The notes beneath the pieces were generated by a model. That model saw nothing but the letters and a program-made list of their open reading frames with translations, made no database searches and was not told the DNA's origin. This document shows, in pieces, positions 9,458 through 19,806 of a stretch of 64,000 nucleotides of DNA; within the stretch, counting starts at the first letter, position 1; each line of letters begins with the position of its first letter. The DNA lies in NCBI GenBank assembly GCA_001801995.1, contig MGZB01000025.1, positions 1-64,000 on the forward strand. Reading direction: 5' to 3'. The stretch comes from Gammaproteobacteria bacterium RIFOXYD12_FULL_61_37 (lineage in GTDB: Bacteria > Pseudomonadota > Gammaproteobacteria > Chromatiales > Chromatiaceae). Made by a program: the position numbers and the translations under genes.

Positions 9458-10723
9458 ATGAGCATCTACGCCCTCGGAGTCAACCACAAGACCGCGCCTG
9501 TCGAGATACGCGAGCGCCTGACCTTCGGCCCCGACATCATTGCCGAGGCCCTGATCAGCCTCGTCTCCCGCGACGATGTCTCCGAAGCCGTCATCCTCTC
9601 CACCTGCAACCGCACCGAGATCTATTGCGTCTGCAACCCCAGTGGCGACGAATTGAGCGCTTGGCTCGCCGGTTATCACGGCCTCGACCTCGCCGCCATC
9701 GAGGGATCGCTCTACCAGCTGCGGGACGAAGACGCCGTCGCCCACCTGCTGCGCGTGGCCAGCGGGCTCGACTCCATGGTCCTGGGAGAGCCCCAGATCC
9801 TCGGCCAGGTCAAGAGCGCCTTCCAGACCGCCCAGGACGCTGGCGTGGTCAGAAAGCTGTTGTGCCGTCTGTTCCAGCACTGCTTCTCCGTCGCCAAGCA
9901 AATCCGCACCGACACCGCCATCGGCAACAGCCCCGTCTCCGTCGCCTTCGCCGCCGTCAGCCTGGCCCGGCAGATCTTCGCCGACCTCTCCCAGCAGACC
10001 GCCCTGCTGATCGGCGCGGGCGAGACCATCGAACTGGCCGCGCGCCACCTGAGCCAGCACGGCATCGGCCGCATCCTGGTCGCCAACCGCACCCTGGAAC
10101 GGGCCCACAACCTGGCCATGGAATTCAACGGCTTCGCCATCGCCTTGACCGAGCTTCCCACCCACTTGCCCGAGGCCGACATCATCATCTCCTCCACGGC
10201 CAGCCCCCTGCCGATCCTGGGCAAGGGCGCGGTGGAAAGCGCCCTGAAGAAGCGCAAGCATCGCCCCATGTTCATGGTGGACATCGCCGTCCCCCGCGAC
10301 ATAGAGGCCGAGGTCGCCGAGCTGTCCGATGTCTACCTCTATACGGTGGACGACCTGGACGAAGTGATCCAGGAAAACCTCCGTTCCCGCCAGGAGGCCG
10401 CCGAGCAAGCCCAGGAGATCGTTGAACTCCAAACCAAGGAGTTCAGCGGCTGGCTCCGTTCCCTGCATGCGGTCGATGTCATCCTCGACTACCGCACCGC
10501 CGCCGAGCGCATGCGCGACGAGGTCTTGAAACGCGCCCAGCGCATGGTAGAGAACGGCAAGTCCGCCGACGAAGCGCTCAAATTCCTGGCCCACACCCTG
10601 ACCAACAAGCTGCTCCACACCCCCAGCTCCAACCTGCGCCAAGCCTGTTTCGACGGCCAGAGCGAACTGCTGGAGGCGGCCAACACCCTGTTCCAGGTGA
10701 AGCAGCCCCCGAAGGCTCCATGA
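9458..10723 (+). CDS. hemA: Glutamyl-tRNA reductase
   Basis: First step of C5 tetrapyrrole synthesis: reduces glutamyl-tRNA to glutamate-1-semialdehyde with NADPH. The 421-residue protein begins [19 protein letters not shown] and has the catalytic nucleophile Cys50 in [10 protein letters not shown], the [12 protein letters not shown] signature, an NADPH-binding [15 protein letters not shown] segment and a C-terminal dimerisation helix. I take the ATG at 9458, where homologues begin, over the in-frame ATG at 9401. Its TGA overlaps the prfA start (ATGA), a conserved hemA-prfA-prmC arrangement that ties haem supply to translation termination genes. Confidence 0.97.
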   Translation: MSIYALGVNHKTAPVEIRERLTFGPDIIAEALISLVSRDDVSEAVILSTCNRTEIYCVCNPSGDELSAWLAGYHGLDLAAIEGSLYQLRDEDAVAHLLRVASGLDSMVLGEPQILGQVKSAFQTAQDAGVVRKLLCRLFQHCFSVAKQIRTDTAIGNSPVSVAFAAVSLARQIFADLSQQTALLIGAGETIELAARHLSQHGIGRILVANRTLERAHNLAMEFNGFAIALTELPTHLPEADIIISSTASPLPILGKGAVESALKKRKHRPMFMVDIAVPRDIEAEVAELSDVYLYTVDDLDEVIQENLRSRQEAAEQAQEIVELQTKEFSGWLRSLHAVDVILDYRTAAERMRDEVLKRAQRMVENGKSADEALKFLAHTLTNKLLHTPSSNLRQACFDGQSELLEAANTLFQVKQPPKAP

Positions 10724-11805
10724 AATCTTCTTTACGCAACAAACTCGACCAGCTCCGCGAACGTCAAGAAGAGATCACCGCCCTCCTGCCCGACCCCGAG
10801 ATACAGCGGGACCAGGACCGGTTCCGCGACCTGACGCGGGAGTACGCCCAACTGGAACCGGTGGTGGCCTGCTTCAACGAATTTCTGACCACGGAAGCCG
10901 GCATCGCCGCCGCCCGCGAGATGCTGGCCGACCCGGAGATGGCCGATCTAGCGAAAGATGAGATCGCCGAGGGCGAGGCCCATTTGGAAGCGCTCCGGCC
11001 CCGGCTTCAGCAACTGCTGCTGCCCTCGGACCCCAACGACGGCAGGAACATATTCCTGGAAGTCCGCGCCGGGACCGGTGGCGCCGAGGCCGCGCTCTTC
11101 GCGGGCGATCTCTACCGCATGTACAGCCGCTATGCCGAATCACGGCGCTGGCAGGTGGAACTCATCAGCCATAGCGATGGTGAGCAGGGCGGATACAAGG
11201 AGGTCATCTGCCGCATCACCGGCCAGGGCGTCTATTCCCGGCTCAAGTTTGAATCCGGCGCCCACCGGGTGCAGCGCGTCCCCGATACCGAAGCCCAGGG
11301 GCGCATCCACACCTCCGCCTGCACCGTCGCCATACTGCCCGAGGCCGAGTCCATCGACCACATCGAGATCAATACCAACGATCTGCGCATCGACACCTTC
11401 CGGTCTTCCGGCGCGGGCGGTCAGCACGTCAACACCACCGACTCCGCCGTGCGCGTCACCCACCTGCCCAGCGGCATCGTGGTCGAGTGCCAGGACGAAC
11501 GCTCCCAGCACAAGAACAAGGCCCGCGCCCTCTCTCTGTTGCAGGCCAAGCTCCTGGCCGGCGCCCAGGCCCAGCAAGCCGACGAACAGGCCCAGGCCCG
11601 CCGCCTTCAGGTGGGCAGCGGCGACCGCTCCGAACGCATCCGCACCTATAACTTCCCCCAGAACCGCATGACCGACCACCGCGTCAACCTCACCCTCTAC
11701 AAGCTCGACGAGCTGATGGAAGGCGACCTGGACCCGGTCATAGATCCCCTGACCCAGGAATACCAGGCCGATCAACTGGCCGCTTTGGCCGATCGGGAGG
11801 ATTGA
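10720..11805 (+). CDS. prfA: Peptide chain release factor 1
   Basis: Reads UAA and UAG and triggers peptide release. The 361-residue protein has GGQ at 233-235 ([11 protein letters not shown]), the same numbering as the E. coli protein. The PxT codon-recognition tripeptide at 188-190 is PDT, so the variable middle residue is Asp. Start ATG overlaps the hemA stop by four bases. The GGQ glutamine should be the substrate of PrmC, encoded next. Confidence 0.97.
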   Translation: MKSSLRNKLDQLRERQEEITALLPDPEIQRDQDRFRDLTREYAQLEPVVACFNEFLTTEAGIAAAREMLADPEMADLAKDEIAEGEAHLEALRPRLQQLLLPSDPNDGRNIFLEVRAGTGGAEAALFAGDLYRMYSRYAESRRWQVELISHSDGEQGGYKEVICRITGQGVYSRLKFESGAHRVQRVPDTEAQGRIHTSACTVAILPEAESIDHIEINTNDLRIDTFRSSGAGGQHVNTTDSAVRVTHLPSGIVVECQDERSQHKNKARALSLLQAKLLAGAQAQQADEQAQARRLQVGSGDRSERIRTYNFPQNRMTDHRVNLTLYKLDELMEGDLDPVIDPLTQEYQADQLAALADRED

Positions 11806-11852
11806 CCCTTCCCGCAGGAGCGCCTTGCAGGCGCGATTCGCGGGATATCCCC

Positions 11853-12719
11853 ATGAACATCCGCGACGCATTGACCTGGAGTGGCAAATCATTGTCGGCA
11901 CTGGATGGGGGCTCCCCCCGCCTCGACGCGGAGATCCTGCTGGCCTTCGTCCTCGAAAAACCCCGCAGTCACCTCCACGCCTGGCCCGAGCGCGAGCTGC
12001 CTGATCGGGATGAACAGCGTTTCCGGGAGCTGATCGCGCAACGGCTGAACGGCAGGCCCCTGGCCTATATCACCGGGACGCGGGAATTCTGGTCCCTGGA
12101 GCTGGCAGTCAGCGAATCCGTCCTGATCCCGCGCCCCGAGACCGAATTGCTGGTCGAGCGGGCCTTGGAACTACTGCCGCCACAGCAGACTGCCCTCGTC
12201 GCCGACCTCGGCACCGGCAGCGGCGCCATCGCCGCCGCCGTCGCCAGCGAACGGCCTAACGCACGACTCATCGCCATCGATAACGCCCCCCCTGCCCTCG
12301 CCGTCGCCGAAGGCAATTTCCGCCGTCTGGGACTGGGCAACATCCAGGCGCGGCTAGGGCACTGGTGCGATGCCTTCCATGAATCCGAACGCTTCGACAT
12401 CATCCTCTCCAACCCCCCCTACATCGCCGAGACCGATCCCCATCTGGAACAGGGCGACCTGCCCGCCGAACCCCGCTCCGCCCTGGCGTCCGGCGCCGAT
12501 GGGCTCGACGCCATTCGCCTGATCCTGGCCTGCGCCCCGCCCTGGCTCAAACCCGATGGCTGGCTGCTGATCGAACACGGCTACGACCAGGGAGCTGCCG
12601 TCAGAGGGTTGTTCAGCCAAGCGGGGCTGGAGAAGGTCCAGACCCACCGGGATCTGGAAGGAAGGGAGCGGATGACCGAGGGACGGCTTCGTCACGGAAT
12701 TACGGTGACACTTTACTAA
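11853..12719 (+). CDS. prmC: Release factor glutamine methyltransferase
   Basis: N5-methylates the glutamine of the GGQ motif in RF1 and RF2. The 288-residue protein has an N-terminal helical release-factor-binding domain and a SAM methyltransferase fold with VADLGTGSGAIAAAVASE and the catalytic NPPY at 187-190. The ATG at 11853 is used because the family begins MxIRxAL; the 47-base gap after prfA also carries a small hairpin. The final eight codons (HGITVTLY then TAA) lie inside a 68-bp perfect palindrome, so the natural C-terminus has been replaced or completed by repeat sequence. Confidence 0.95.
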   Translation: MNIRDALTWSGKSLSALDGGSPRLDAEILLAFVLEKPRSHLHAWPERELPDRDEQRFRELIAQRLNGRPLAYITGTREFWSLELAVSESVLIPRPETELLVERALELLPPQQTALVADLGTGSGAIAAAVASERPNARLIAIDNAPPALAVAEGNFRRLGLGNIQARLGHWCDAFHESERFDIILSNPPYIAETDPHLEQGDLPAEPRSALASGADGLDAIRLILACAPPWLKPDGWLLIEHGYDQGAAVRGLFSQAGLEKVQTHRDLEGRERMTEGRLRHGITVTLY

Positions 12720-12763
12720 ATACACTTTATAAAGTGTATTTAGTAAAGTGTCACCGTAATTCC
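12696..12763. repeat. 68-bp perfect palindrome at the end of prmC
   Basis: Two 34-bp arms meet at the centre (12729/12730) with no loop or mismatch. The outer end reads GGAATTACGGTGACACTTTA and the centre TACACTTTATAAAGTGTA. It encodes the last residues and stop of prmC and then runs 44 bases into the gap before cysG. The TTACGGTGACAC-type ends remind me of REP/RAYT-associated sequences, but that link is recollection and unverified. No transposase is nearby. Confidence 0.95.
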
Positions 12764-12837
12764 CGCATTTGATGCCTCCGCAACCAGTGGTAGAGTTCAC
12801 CGCTTCGTTCCCAAACATCCAACTTTGAGCATCGTCC

Positions 12838-14259
12838 ATGGACTTTCTGCCTATCTTTCTCGATGTGAAAAACCGCCCCTGCCTCGTTGTCGGCGGCGGT
12901 GACGTGGCTTTGCGCAAGGTCTCCCTGCTGCGGCAGGCGGGAGCGCGGGTGCGGGTGGTGTCGCCCGAGCTGCACCCCTCCCTCGGACGAATGCTGGGAG
13001 ATGGCGAAATCAGCCATGTCGCCCGGAACTATCAGGCCAGCGACTTGGATGAATGCATCCTGGCGGTGGCCGCCACCGACGACGCGGCAACCAACCGCGC
13101 CGTGTCGGAGCAGGCCAAGTCCCTGCGCATCCCGGTCAATGTGGTCGATCAACCCAGACTGTGCAGCTTTATCGTCCCCTCCATCATCGACCGTTCCCCG
13201 GTGGTGGCGGCCGTCTCCACGGGCGGCGCCTCGCCGGTCCTGGCGCGGCTGATCCGCGCCCGGCTCGAAACCCTCATCCCCGCTGGCTACGGCCGCCTGG
13301 CCGAACTGGCCGCCCGTTTCCGTGACCGGGTGAAGGCCCGCTTCGCCAGCCCCACCGACCGCCGCCTTTTCTGGGATAACGTCCTCCAGGGCGGCGTGGC
13401 CGAGCGGGTCTTTTCCGGCCACATGGCGGAGGCCGACGCGGCCATGGAGCTGGCCTTGGGCCAGAATGCCCCAGACCAGGGCATGGGCGAGGTCTATCTG
13501 GTGGGCGGCGGCCCCGGTGACCCGGACCTGCTGACCTTTCGCGCCATGCGGCTGATGCAGCAGGCCGATGTGGTGGTCTACGACCGGCTGGTGGCAAAGG
13601 CAGTACTGGAGATGACAAGGCGCGATGCCGATCGCATCTATGTGGGCAAGGAGCGCAACAACCACGCCATGCGTCAGGAGGAGATCAACCGGCTGCTGGC
13701 CGATCTGGCCAAACAGGGCAAGCGGGTGTTGCGGCTCAAGGGGGGGGACCCCTTCATCTTCGGCCGGGGCGGCGAGGAGATCGACACCCTGGCCCAGGAG
13801 GGCATCCCCTTCCAGGTGGTCCCCGGCGTCACGGCGGCGGCCGGTTGCGCCTCCTATGCAGGGATCCCCCTCACCCACCGGGATTACGCCCAGTCGGTCA
13901 CCTTCGTCACCGGGCATCTCAAGGACGGCAGCATCAACCTCAACTGGCCGCAACTGGCCCAGCCCCACCAGACCGTCGTCTTCTACATGGGCCTGCACGG
14001 CCTGCCGGTCATCGCCGAGCAACTGGTCGCCCACGGCCTGCCGCCGGAGACCCCCGCCGCCTTGGTGGAACAGGGCACCACCCACCAGCAGAAGGTCTAC
14101 ACCGGCACCCTGGCCAGCCTGCCTTCGATCGTCGAGAAGGAAGACCCCAAACCCCCGACCCTGATCATCGTGGGCGAGGTGGTCCGGCTTCATGAAAAAC
14201 TGAGCTGGTTCAAGACCCCGGAAGCCTCCGGGCAGGGGGCTACTTCACCGGTGGACTAA
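12838..14259 (+). CDS. cysG: Siroheme synthase (multifunctional CysG)
   Basis: Makes sirohaem, the cofactor of sulfite and nitrite reductases, from uroporphyrinogen III. The 473-residue fusion has an N-terminal NAD-dependent precorrin-2 dehydrogenase/ferrochelatase (residues 1 to about 210; Rossmann [11 protein letters not shown] at 17-27) and a C-terminal SAM uroporphyrinogen methyltransferase (about 215-460) with [31 protein letters not shown] and VPGVTAAAG. The full fusion is typical of gammaproteobacteria. It follows prmC after the large palindrome and probably has its own promoter. Confidence 0.97.
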   Translation: MDFLPIFLDVKNRPCLVVGGGDVALRKVSLLRQAGARVRVVSPELHPSLGRMLGDGEISHVARNYQASDLDECILAVAATDDAATNRAVSEQAKSLRIPVNVVDQPRLCSFIVPSIIDRSPVVAAVSTGGASPVLARLIRARLETLIPAGYGRLAELAARFRDRVKARFASPTDRRLFWDNVLQGGVAERVFSGHMAEADAAMELALGQNAPDQGMGEVYLVGGGPGDPDLLTFRAMRLMQQADVVVYDRLVAKAVLEMTRRDADRIYVGKERNNHAMRQEEINRLLADLAKQGKRVLRLKGGDPFIFGRGGEEIDTLAQEGIPFQVVPGVTAAAGCASYAGIPLTHRDYAQSVTFVTGHLKDGSINLNWPQLAQPHQTVVFYMGLHGLPVIAEQLVAHGLPPETPAALVEQGTTHQQKVYTGTLASLPSIVEKEDPKPPTLIIVGEVVRLHEKLSWFKTPEASGQGATSPVD

Positions 14260-14408
14260 GAGGCTGTGAATCCCCCTTCCCTTGAGGGAGGGGGCGGGGG
14301 AAGCCGGTTCGACGATAAAATCACTGACCTATCCCTAGCCCATTTCGGTTAACATTTCCCCTTGCCGAGAGACGGCAGATACCACCCATCACCAAGGCCG
14401 AGAAGCCC

Positions 14409-15491
14409 ATGCCCGCAACCGCCGATATGCTCCGTGAGCTGGTGCCGCTGACCCGGCTCAACGAAGAAGCCCTGAATCAACTCGCCCAGCGGAGCATCCT
14501 GCTGGAGATGAAGCAGGGAGACCGTATCTTCGATATCGATAGCGAGGATGATTTCATCTATTACCTGCTCGACGGTCGGGTGCTGATGACCGACCGGGTG
14601 GGCGTGGAGACGCTGCTCAGCGCCGACAACCGCCAGGCGCGGTTTGCCTTCGGCAAGCTGAAGCCACGCCCGGCCGAGGCAGTGATCGATTCGCAAACCG
14701 CCCGCGTCCTGCTGGTCTATGAAAGTGAACTGGAACGCCTGATTACCTGGCACGAACAGCTCACCATTCACGAGGACAGCGCACTCTCCCTGCCAGACGT
14801 GAGCAGCAGCCTTCTGGTTTCCGAGCTGCAAATCGAGGACCCGCAGCTCAAGGACAACAATTGGATGTTGAGCCTGCTCCGCAGCCGGACCTTCTACCAG
14901 GTACCGCCGGAAAACGTGCAGAAGCTGGCGGAAAAAATGGAGCCCGTGCTCTACCCGGCCGGCGAGTCCGTGATCCGCCAGGGCGGGCCGGGCGACTGCT
15001 ACTACGTCATCCGCGAGGGGCAATGCCGCGTCCTCTGCAACGGGGTCGAGGTAGGCCGGCTGGGTCCCCTGGATGCCTTCGGCGAGGAGGCGCTTCTCTC
15101 CGGCGGGACACGCAACGCCACGGTGGAGATGATCACCGACGGGCTCCTGATGCAGCTTTCCAGGGAGAGCTTCAACGAGCTGCTGATCAAGCCGCTGGTA
15201 AAGCGCGCCTCCCTCGGCGAAGTGAAGAGCATGGCGCTGCAAGGGGCCATCCTCATCGACGTGCGCACCCGGCGGGAGTTCCTGGAACAACGGCTGGTGC
15301 GCTCCATCAACATCCCCCTCTTCGTATTGCGGGCGAAACTCCGCAAGCTGAAGCGCGACAAGACCTACATCATCTACTGCGACACCGGCACGCGCAGCTC
15401 GGCAGCTACCTTTCTGCTTGCACGGGAAGGTTACGACGCCTATCTCCTGGCCGACCCGCAACGGGCCTTCCAGATTATGGCCGCCAAATAA
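14409..15491 (+). CDS. Cyclic nucleotide-binding domain protein with C-terminal rhodanese domain
   Basis: A 360-residue soluble protein with three parts. Residues 1 to about 120 look like a degenerate CNB fold (MKQGDRIFDIDSEDDFIYYLLDGRV). Residues about 150-265 are a second, better CNB domain (YPAGESVIRQGGPGDCYYVIREGQ, then LGPLDAFGEEALLSGGTRNATVE). Residues about 270-358 are a rhodanese domain with an active-site-type loop IIYCDTGTRSS. The second CNB core has FGEEALL-x-RNATV where ligand-binding domains carry FGE-L-x-RxA, so nucleotide binding is possible. Such proteins are known only by domain; a link between a nucleotide signal and sulfane sulfur or redox chemistry is inference. The next gene starts 70 bases downstream on the same strand. 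Confidence 0.85.
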   Translation: MPATADMLRELVPLTRLNEEALNQLAQRSILLEMKQGDRIFDIDSEDDFIYYLLDGRVLMTDRVGVETLLSADNRQARFAFGKLKPRPAEAVIDSQTARVLLVYESELERLITWHEQLTIHEDSALSLPDVSSSLLVSELQIEDPQLKDNNWMLSLLRSRTFYQVPPENVQKLAEKMEPVLYPAGESVIRQGGPGDCYYVIREGQCRVLCNGVEVGRLGPLDAFGEEALLSGGTRNATVEMITDGLLMQLSRESFNELLIKPLVKRASLGEVKSMALQGAILIDVRTRREFLEQRLVRSINIPLFVLRAKLRKLKRDKTYIIYCDTGTRSSAATFLLAREGYDAYLLADPQRAFQIMAAK

Positions 15492-15560
15492 GGGTAAATC
15501 CGCCCCGGCTTTCATGGTCTAGACTTGGTGTGATTATCGGCCACCACGCGGGGACTAGAC

Positions 15561-18500
15561 ATGAACAGGGGCAACCGGATTTTTCAATCAATCAGCTTCA
15601 TCGCCTTTTTTCTCCTCCTCGTTTCTTCCCTGCCACAAGCCGCCAATGCCAAGAGCGACCGCTACGTCCCGCCGCAGTTGCAGCCCTGGGTCGATTGGGC
15701 GCTGAACTCGTCACCGGAACATACCTGCCCCTTCCTCCACAGCGGCGATGCCCGCCAGTGCGGCTGGCCCTCGGAGCTGGAACTGCGTCTGACGGCCTCG
15801 GGGGGTGAATTCAAGCAGCGTTGGAACCTCTACCAGGACGGCTGGATCGCCCTGCCCGGCGGCGAGGGCCAATGGCCGCAGCAAGTCACCTTGGCGAGCG
15901 GGCCGGTCCCGGTCACGGCCCACGAGGGCGCCCCGTCCCTGTGGCTCAAAGCGGGCGATTACCGGGTCAGCGGCCGTTTTCTCTGGGAGAGGCTGCCCGA
16001 GGCGCTGAGTATCCCCCGCGCCACCGGGCTGATTCGACTGGAGATCGAGGGGAAGCCGGTCCGCTTTCCCTACATCGATCCCAACAGCGGCCGGCTTTGG
16101 GTCCAGAGTCCCGGCCAAACACCCGCAGAGACGACCGAGGAGGACAGCCTGAATCTCCAGGTCTTCCGCCGCCTCACCGATGACCTGCCCCTCTGGATCG
16201 ACACCCATCTGAACCTCCAGGTCTCCGGCGCCCAGCGGGAGTTGTTGCTGGAGCATCCCCTGCTGAAGGAGAGCATCCCGGTGGAGGTGAACTCCCCGCT
16301 CCCCGCCCGACTGGAGCCGGACGGCAGGCTGCTGGTCCAGGCCCGACCGGGGCAGTGGTCCATCGACATCCGCGCCCGTTTCCCCGGCGAGCGCCTGGCC
16401 GTCACGGCCCCCGCCGAGTCCAAGGAGTGGCCGGCCGATGAGGTCTGGGCCTTCGAATCGCGCAATGCCCTGCGTCTGGTCGAGGTGAGCGGCGCGCCCC
16501 CGGTCGATCCGCGCCAGACCAACCTGCCCGACGCCTGGCAGTCCCTGCCCGCCTACCGGCTCAAGGCCGGCGAGTCGCTGAACTTCGCGGTGCGCAAGCG
16601 CGGCGACCCGGAACCCGAGCCCAACCGGCTGGAGATCCAGCGCCAGGCCTGGCTCGATTTCGATGGCGGGGGCTATACCCTCCGCGACCGGATCGGCGGC
16701 AAGCTGACCTCGGGCTGGCGGCTGGAGTCGCAGCCGGGGATGAAACTGGGCCGGGTGGTGCTGGACGGCCAGCCCCAGTTCATCACCCGCGCCGCCGGGG
16801 CCGATTCCGACGGGGTCGAGGTACGGCGCGGCGCGCTGGACCTGGTGGCCGACAGCCGCTGGGAGGCTGGCATCTCGCGACTCAACGCCGCCGGCTGGCG
16901 GGAGGACTTCGCCAAGGCCGGCATCGAGCTGCACCTGCCCCCCGGCTGGCGGGTCCTCTCCGTCTCGGGGGTGGACAACATCCCTGGCTCCTGGCTCCAG
17001 CAATGGACCCTGCTCGACATCTTCCTGGTGCTGCTCACCACCATCGCCATCGGCCGCCTCTGGGGCTGGGCCTGGGCGCCGCTGGCCCTCTTCACCCTGG
17101 CCATCCTTTGGCTGGAACCGGATGCGCCCCGTTTCGTCTGGCTCAACATCGTCGCCGCCACGGCCCTGTTGCGGGTCGCCCCCCCGTCGGGCCGGCTACA
17201 CTCATGGGTGCGGGGCTATCGTCTGATGAGCCTGGCCGCCCTGGTGCTGATCGGCCTCCCCTTCATCGTGCAGCAGGTCCGCGTCGGTCTCTATCCGCAA
17301 CTGGAGCGCCCCTGGCAGACAGCGACGGCACACCTGACCGGCAGCTCGGACGAAGGGGCGGCCTTGCCCGAGGGCGTCCCGCCGCCCAGACCGGCCTCTC
17401 CACCCATGGTAGCCATGGCTCCGGCCCCCATGCAGGAGATGAAGTCGGACGCCGCGGTGGAAATGGCCTTCCGCTCCAAGGCCATGGGCGAGCGGGCCAA
17501 CCGCCTCGCCAAGGCCGAAGTGGCGCCCCAATCTCAGATACTCACCGAGGTCGATCCCAACGCCTTGGTCCAGACCGGCCCCGGTGTGCCCGAGTGGCGC
17601 TGGCAATCCATTCGCCTGGGCTGGAACGGCCCGGTGCGGCAGGATCAGGAGGTCGGGCTGATCCTCCTCTCCCCCTGGCAGAACCTGACCCTGAACATCC
17701 TGCGCATCCTCTGTCTCCTGGCGCTGGCCGCCCGCCTGATCGGCCGGATCGAGCCCGGCGGCTGGTTCCCCGACTCCGGTACGGCGGCCACGGCCCTGCT
17801 GCTGTTCGCCATCGGGATCGCCCCGCCGGGTGCCGTTCAGGCCCAGGAGATCCCCTCGCCCGAACTGCTGGGGGAGCTGAAGGCCCGCCTGCTGGCGCCA
17901 CCCCAATGCGCCCCCGATTGCGCCGGGATCTCCAAGGCGGAGCTGGAGGCATCTCCCACGGCCCTGCAACTGCGGCTGGAGGTACTGGCCCAGGAGCGGA
18001 CGGCGGTGCCCCTGCCTGGTCATTCGCAGCACTGGCTGCCGACGCGGGTCAGCCTGGACGGCCAGCCGGCCCTGCTCTTCCGCAATGATGACGGCAACCT
18101 CTGGACCCTGCTGGAGCCGGGCGTCCACCAGATCACCCTGGAGGGCGAGCTGCCCGACAAGAACAGCGTCCAGATACCCCTTCCCCTGCGACCGCAGCGT
18201 CTGGATGCCAAAGCGACCGGCTGGACGGTCGAGGGGATCGAGGCGGACCAGGTCCCCAGCGGCCAGATCCAGTTGACCCGCGCCCGCGCTGCCACCCCGG
18301 CGGAGGCCTCCAGGGAGGGAGGCGGTAGGGCGAAGCAGGATGCCCGAGCCGAGGAGAAGGCAGACGAACTGGAACCCGCCCAATTGCCGCCCTTCGTGCT
18401 GCTGGAGCGGCGGCTATCCCTGGGACTGGACTGGACGGTGACGACCCGCGTCGAGCGCCTCTCCCCCCTCGGCACCGCCGCCCTGTTGCGTGTGCCCCTG

Positions 18501-19787
18501 CTGCCCGGCGAATCGGTCACCAGTCAAGGCATCAAGGTAGAAGGCAACCATGCCCTGGTGAATCTGGACGCAGGCGCTCAGGAGTTCAGTTGGGATTCGG
18601 TCCTGAAGAAGGGCGACATCCAACTGACCGCCGCCCGGCAGACCCAGTGGGTGGAGAGCTGGATCCTCGATGTAAGCCCCATCTGGCACATGGTGGCGGA
18701 AGGCATCCCCATGATCCACCACACCGGCGAGGGCAGCCGCTGGCAGCCCCAGTGGCGGCCCTGGCCCGGCGAGTCCGTCGCGCTGCATATCACCCGCCCC
18801 GAGGGGGTCGAGGGCAATACCCTGACCATCCAAAGCGCCGCCCTGGCGGTTGCCCCCGGCCAGCGGGCCACGGACGCCACCCTGCGCCTGCGGCTGGAAT
18901 CGAGCCAGGGAGGCCGGCACGGGCTGAAGCTGCCGCCGGAGGCCAAGCTGCAATCGGTCTCCATCGACGGCCGGGCGCAACCCATCCGGCAGCAGGGCGA
19001 CGCGGTCGATCTGCCCGTCCGGCCGGGCGTACAGAACATCGAACTCAACTGGCGTTCCGACGACGCCCTGGAGACCCTGTTCCGCACGCCCAGGGTCGAT
19101 CTGGGCGCCCCGGCGGTCAATGCCTCCCTTTCCGCCACCCTGGGCGCCGACCGCTGGGTGCTCCTCGTCGGCGGGCCGAGGATGGGGCCGGCCGTCCTCT
19201 TCTGGGGCATGCTGGTGGCCGTGGCCCTCGCCGCCTTGGTATTGGCCCGCGTCCCCGGCACCCCCTTGCGGCACTACCAATGGTTCCTGCTGGGGCTGGG
19301 CCTGACCCAGACGGACCTGCTGGTCCCGGTCATGGTCGTGGGCTGGCTGCTGGCCTTGGGTTATCGCGGACGGACGGCGCCCGGCGGCGACGCCACCCGC
19401 TTCAACGTCTTCCAGGCCCTGCTCGCCCTCTGGACCCTGGCCGCGTTGTTGGCGCTCTTCGGCTCCGTGCAGCAAGGCCTGCTGGGGCAGCCGGAGATGC
19501 TGGTCCAGGGCAACCAGTCCACCGCCTACCAATTGCAGTGGTACCAGGACCGCGTCGGCCAGTTCCACCCCCAGGCCTGGGTGTTCTCCCTTCCCATCCT
19601 CGCCTACCGCCTCGCCATGCTGGCCTGGGCCATGTGGCTGGCCTTCGCCCTGCTCGACTGGCTGCGCTGGGGCTGGCAGTGTTTCAGCAACGGCGGGCTT
19701 TGGATGAAGCTCGAAAAATGGCCCAAGGCCGGACGGAAGGGATGGACTACCCCCAAGGCGGCGGAAGATGAGGGCAATGCGGACTGA
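15561..19787 (+). CDS. Large exported membrane protein of unknown function, internally duplicated
   Basis: I do not recognise a named family for this 1408-residue protein. It has a signal peptide (residues 1 to about 30, ending ANA) and a beta-rich extracytoplasmic half (about 31-480). A transmembrane cluster follows (about 485-575), then a Pro/Ala/Met-rich linker (about 590-640) and a hydrophobic pair near 705-780 whose end (GIAPPGAVQAQE) resembles a second signal-peptide cleavage site. A second beta-rich region (about 785-1215) and a C-terminal membrane cluster (about 1220-1385) complete it. Both soluble regions begin with a two-cysteine segment, then LxLRL, a W-x-LPG/WLP segment, V-LDG-like strands and a G-I-L-G strand, suggesting duplication. 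A weak gene fusion is an alternative. Nearest same-strand neighbour upstream is the CNB-rhodanese gene. Confidence 0.85.
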   Translation: MNRGNRIFQSISFIAFFLLLVSSLPQAANAKSDRYVPPQLQPWVDWALNSSPEHTCPFLHSGDARQCGWPSELELRLTASGGEFKQRWNLYQDGWIALPGGEGQWPQQVTLASGPVPVTAHEGAPSLWLKAGDYRVSGRFLWERLPEALSIPRATGLIRLEIEGKPVRFPYIDPNSGRLWVQSPGQTPAETTEEDSLNLQVFRRLTDDLPLWIDTHLNLQVSGAQRELLLEHPLLKESIPVEVNSPLPARLEPDGRLLVQARPGQWSIDIRARFPGERLAVTAPAESKEWPADEVWAFESRNALRLVEVSGAPPVDPRQTNLPDAWQSLPAYRLKAGESLNFAVRKRGDPEPEPNRLEIQRQAWLDFDGGGYTLRDRIGGKLTSGWRLESQPGMKLGRVVLDGQPQFITRAAGADSDGVEVRRGALDLVADSRWEAGISRLNAAGWREDFAKAGIELHLPPGWRVLSVSGVDNIPGSWLQQWTLLDIFLVLLTTIAIGRLWGWAWAPLALFTLAILWLEPDAPRFVWLNIVAATALLRVAPPSGRLHSWVRGYRLMSLAALVLIGLPFIVQQVRVGLYPQLERPWQTATAHLTGSSDEGAALPEGVPPPRPASPPMVAMAPAPMQEMKSDAAVEMAFRSKAMGERANRLAKAEVAPQSQILTEVDPNALVQTGPGVPEWRWQSIRLGWNGPVRQDQEVGLILLSPWQNLTLNILRILCLLALAARLIGRIEPGGWFPDSGTAATALLLFAIGIAPPGAVQAQEIPSPELLGELKARLLAPPQCAPDCAGISKAELEASPTALQLRLEVLAQERTAVPLPGHSQHWLPTRVSLDGQPALLFRNDDGNLWTLLEPGVHQITLEGELPDKNSVQIPLPLRPQRLDAKATGWTVEGIEADQVPSGQIQLTRARAATPAEASREGGGRAKQDARAEEKADELEPAQLPPFVLLERRLSLGLDWTVTTRVERLSPLGTAALLRVPLLPGESVTSQGIKVEGNHALVNLDAGAQEFSWDSVLKKGDIQLTAARQTQWVESWILDVSPIWHMVAEGIPMIHHTGEGSRWQPQWRPWPGESVALHITRPEGVEGNTLTIQSAALAVAPGQRATDATLRLRLESSQGGRHGLKLPPEAKLQSVSIDGRAQPIRQQGDAVDLPVRPGVQNIELNWRSDDALETLFRTPRVDLGAPAVNASLSATLGADRWVLLVGGPRMGPAVLFWGMLVAVALAALVLARVPGTPLRHYQWFLLGLGLTQTDLLVPVMVVGWLLALGYRGRTAPGGDATRFNVFQALLALWTLAALLALFGSVQQGLLGQPEMLVQGNQSTAYQLQWYQDRVGQFHPQAWVFSLPILAYRLAMLAWAMWLAFALLDWLRWGWQCFSNGGLWMKLEKWPKAGRKGWTTPKAAEDEGNAD

Positions 19788-19806
19788 CCTGTATCCGAAA
19801 TACAAA

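Noticed and set aside
12720-12837. Insertion sequence with transposase at the palindrome.
   Set aside because: No transposase frame is present in the gap; only the palindrome is seen.
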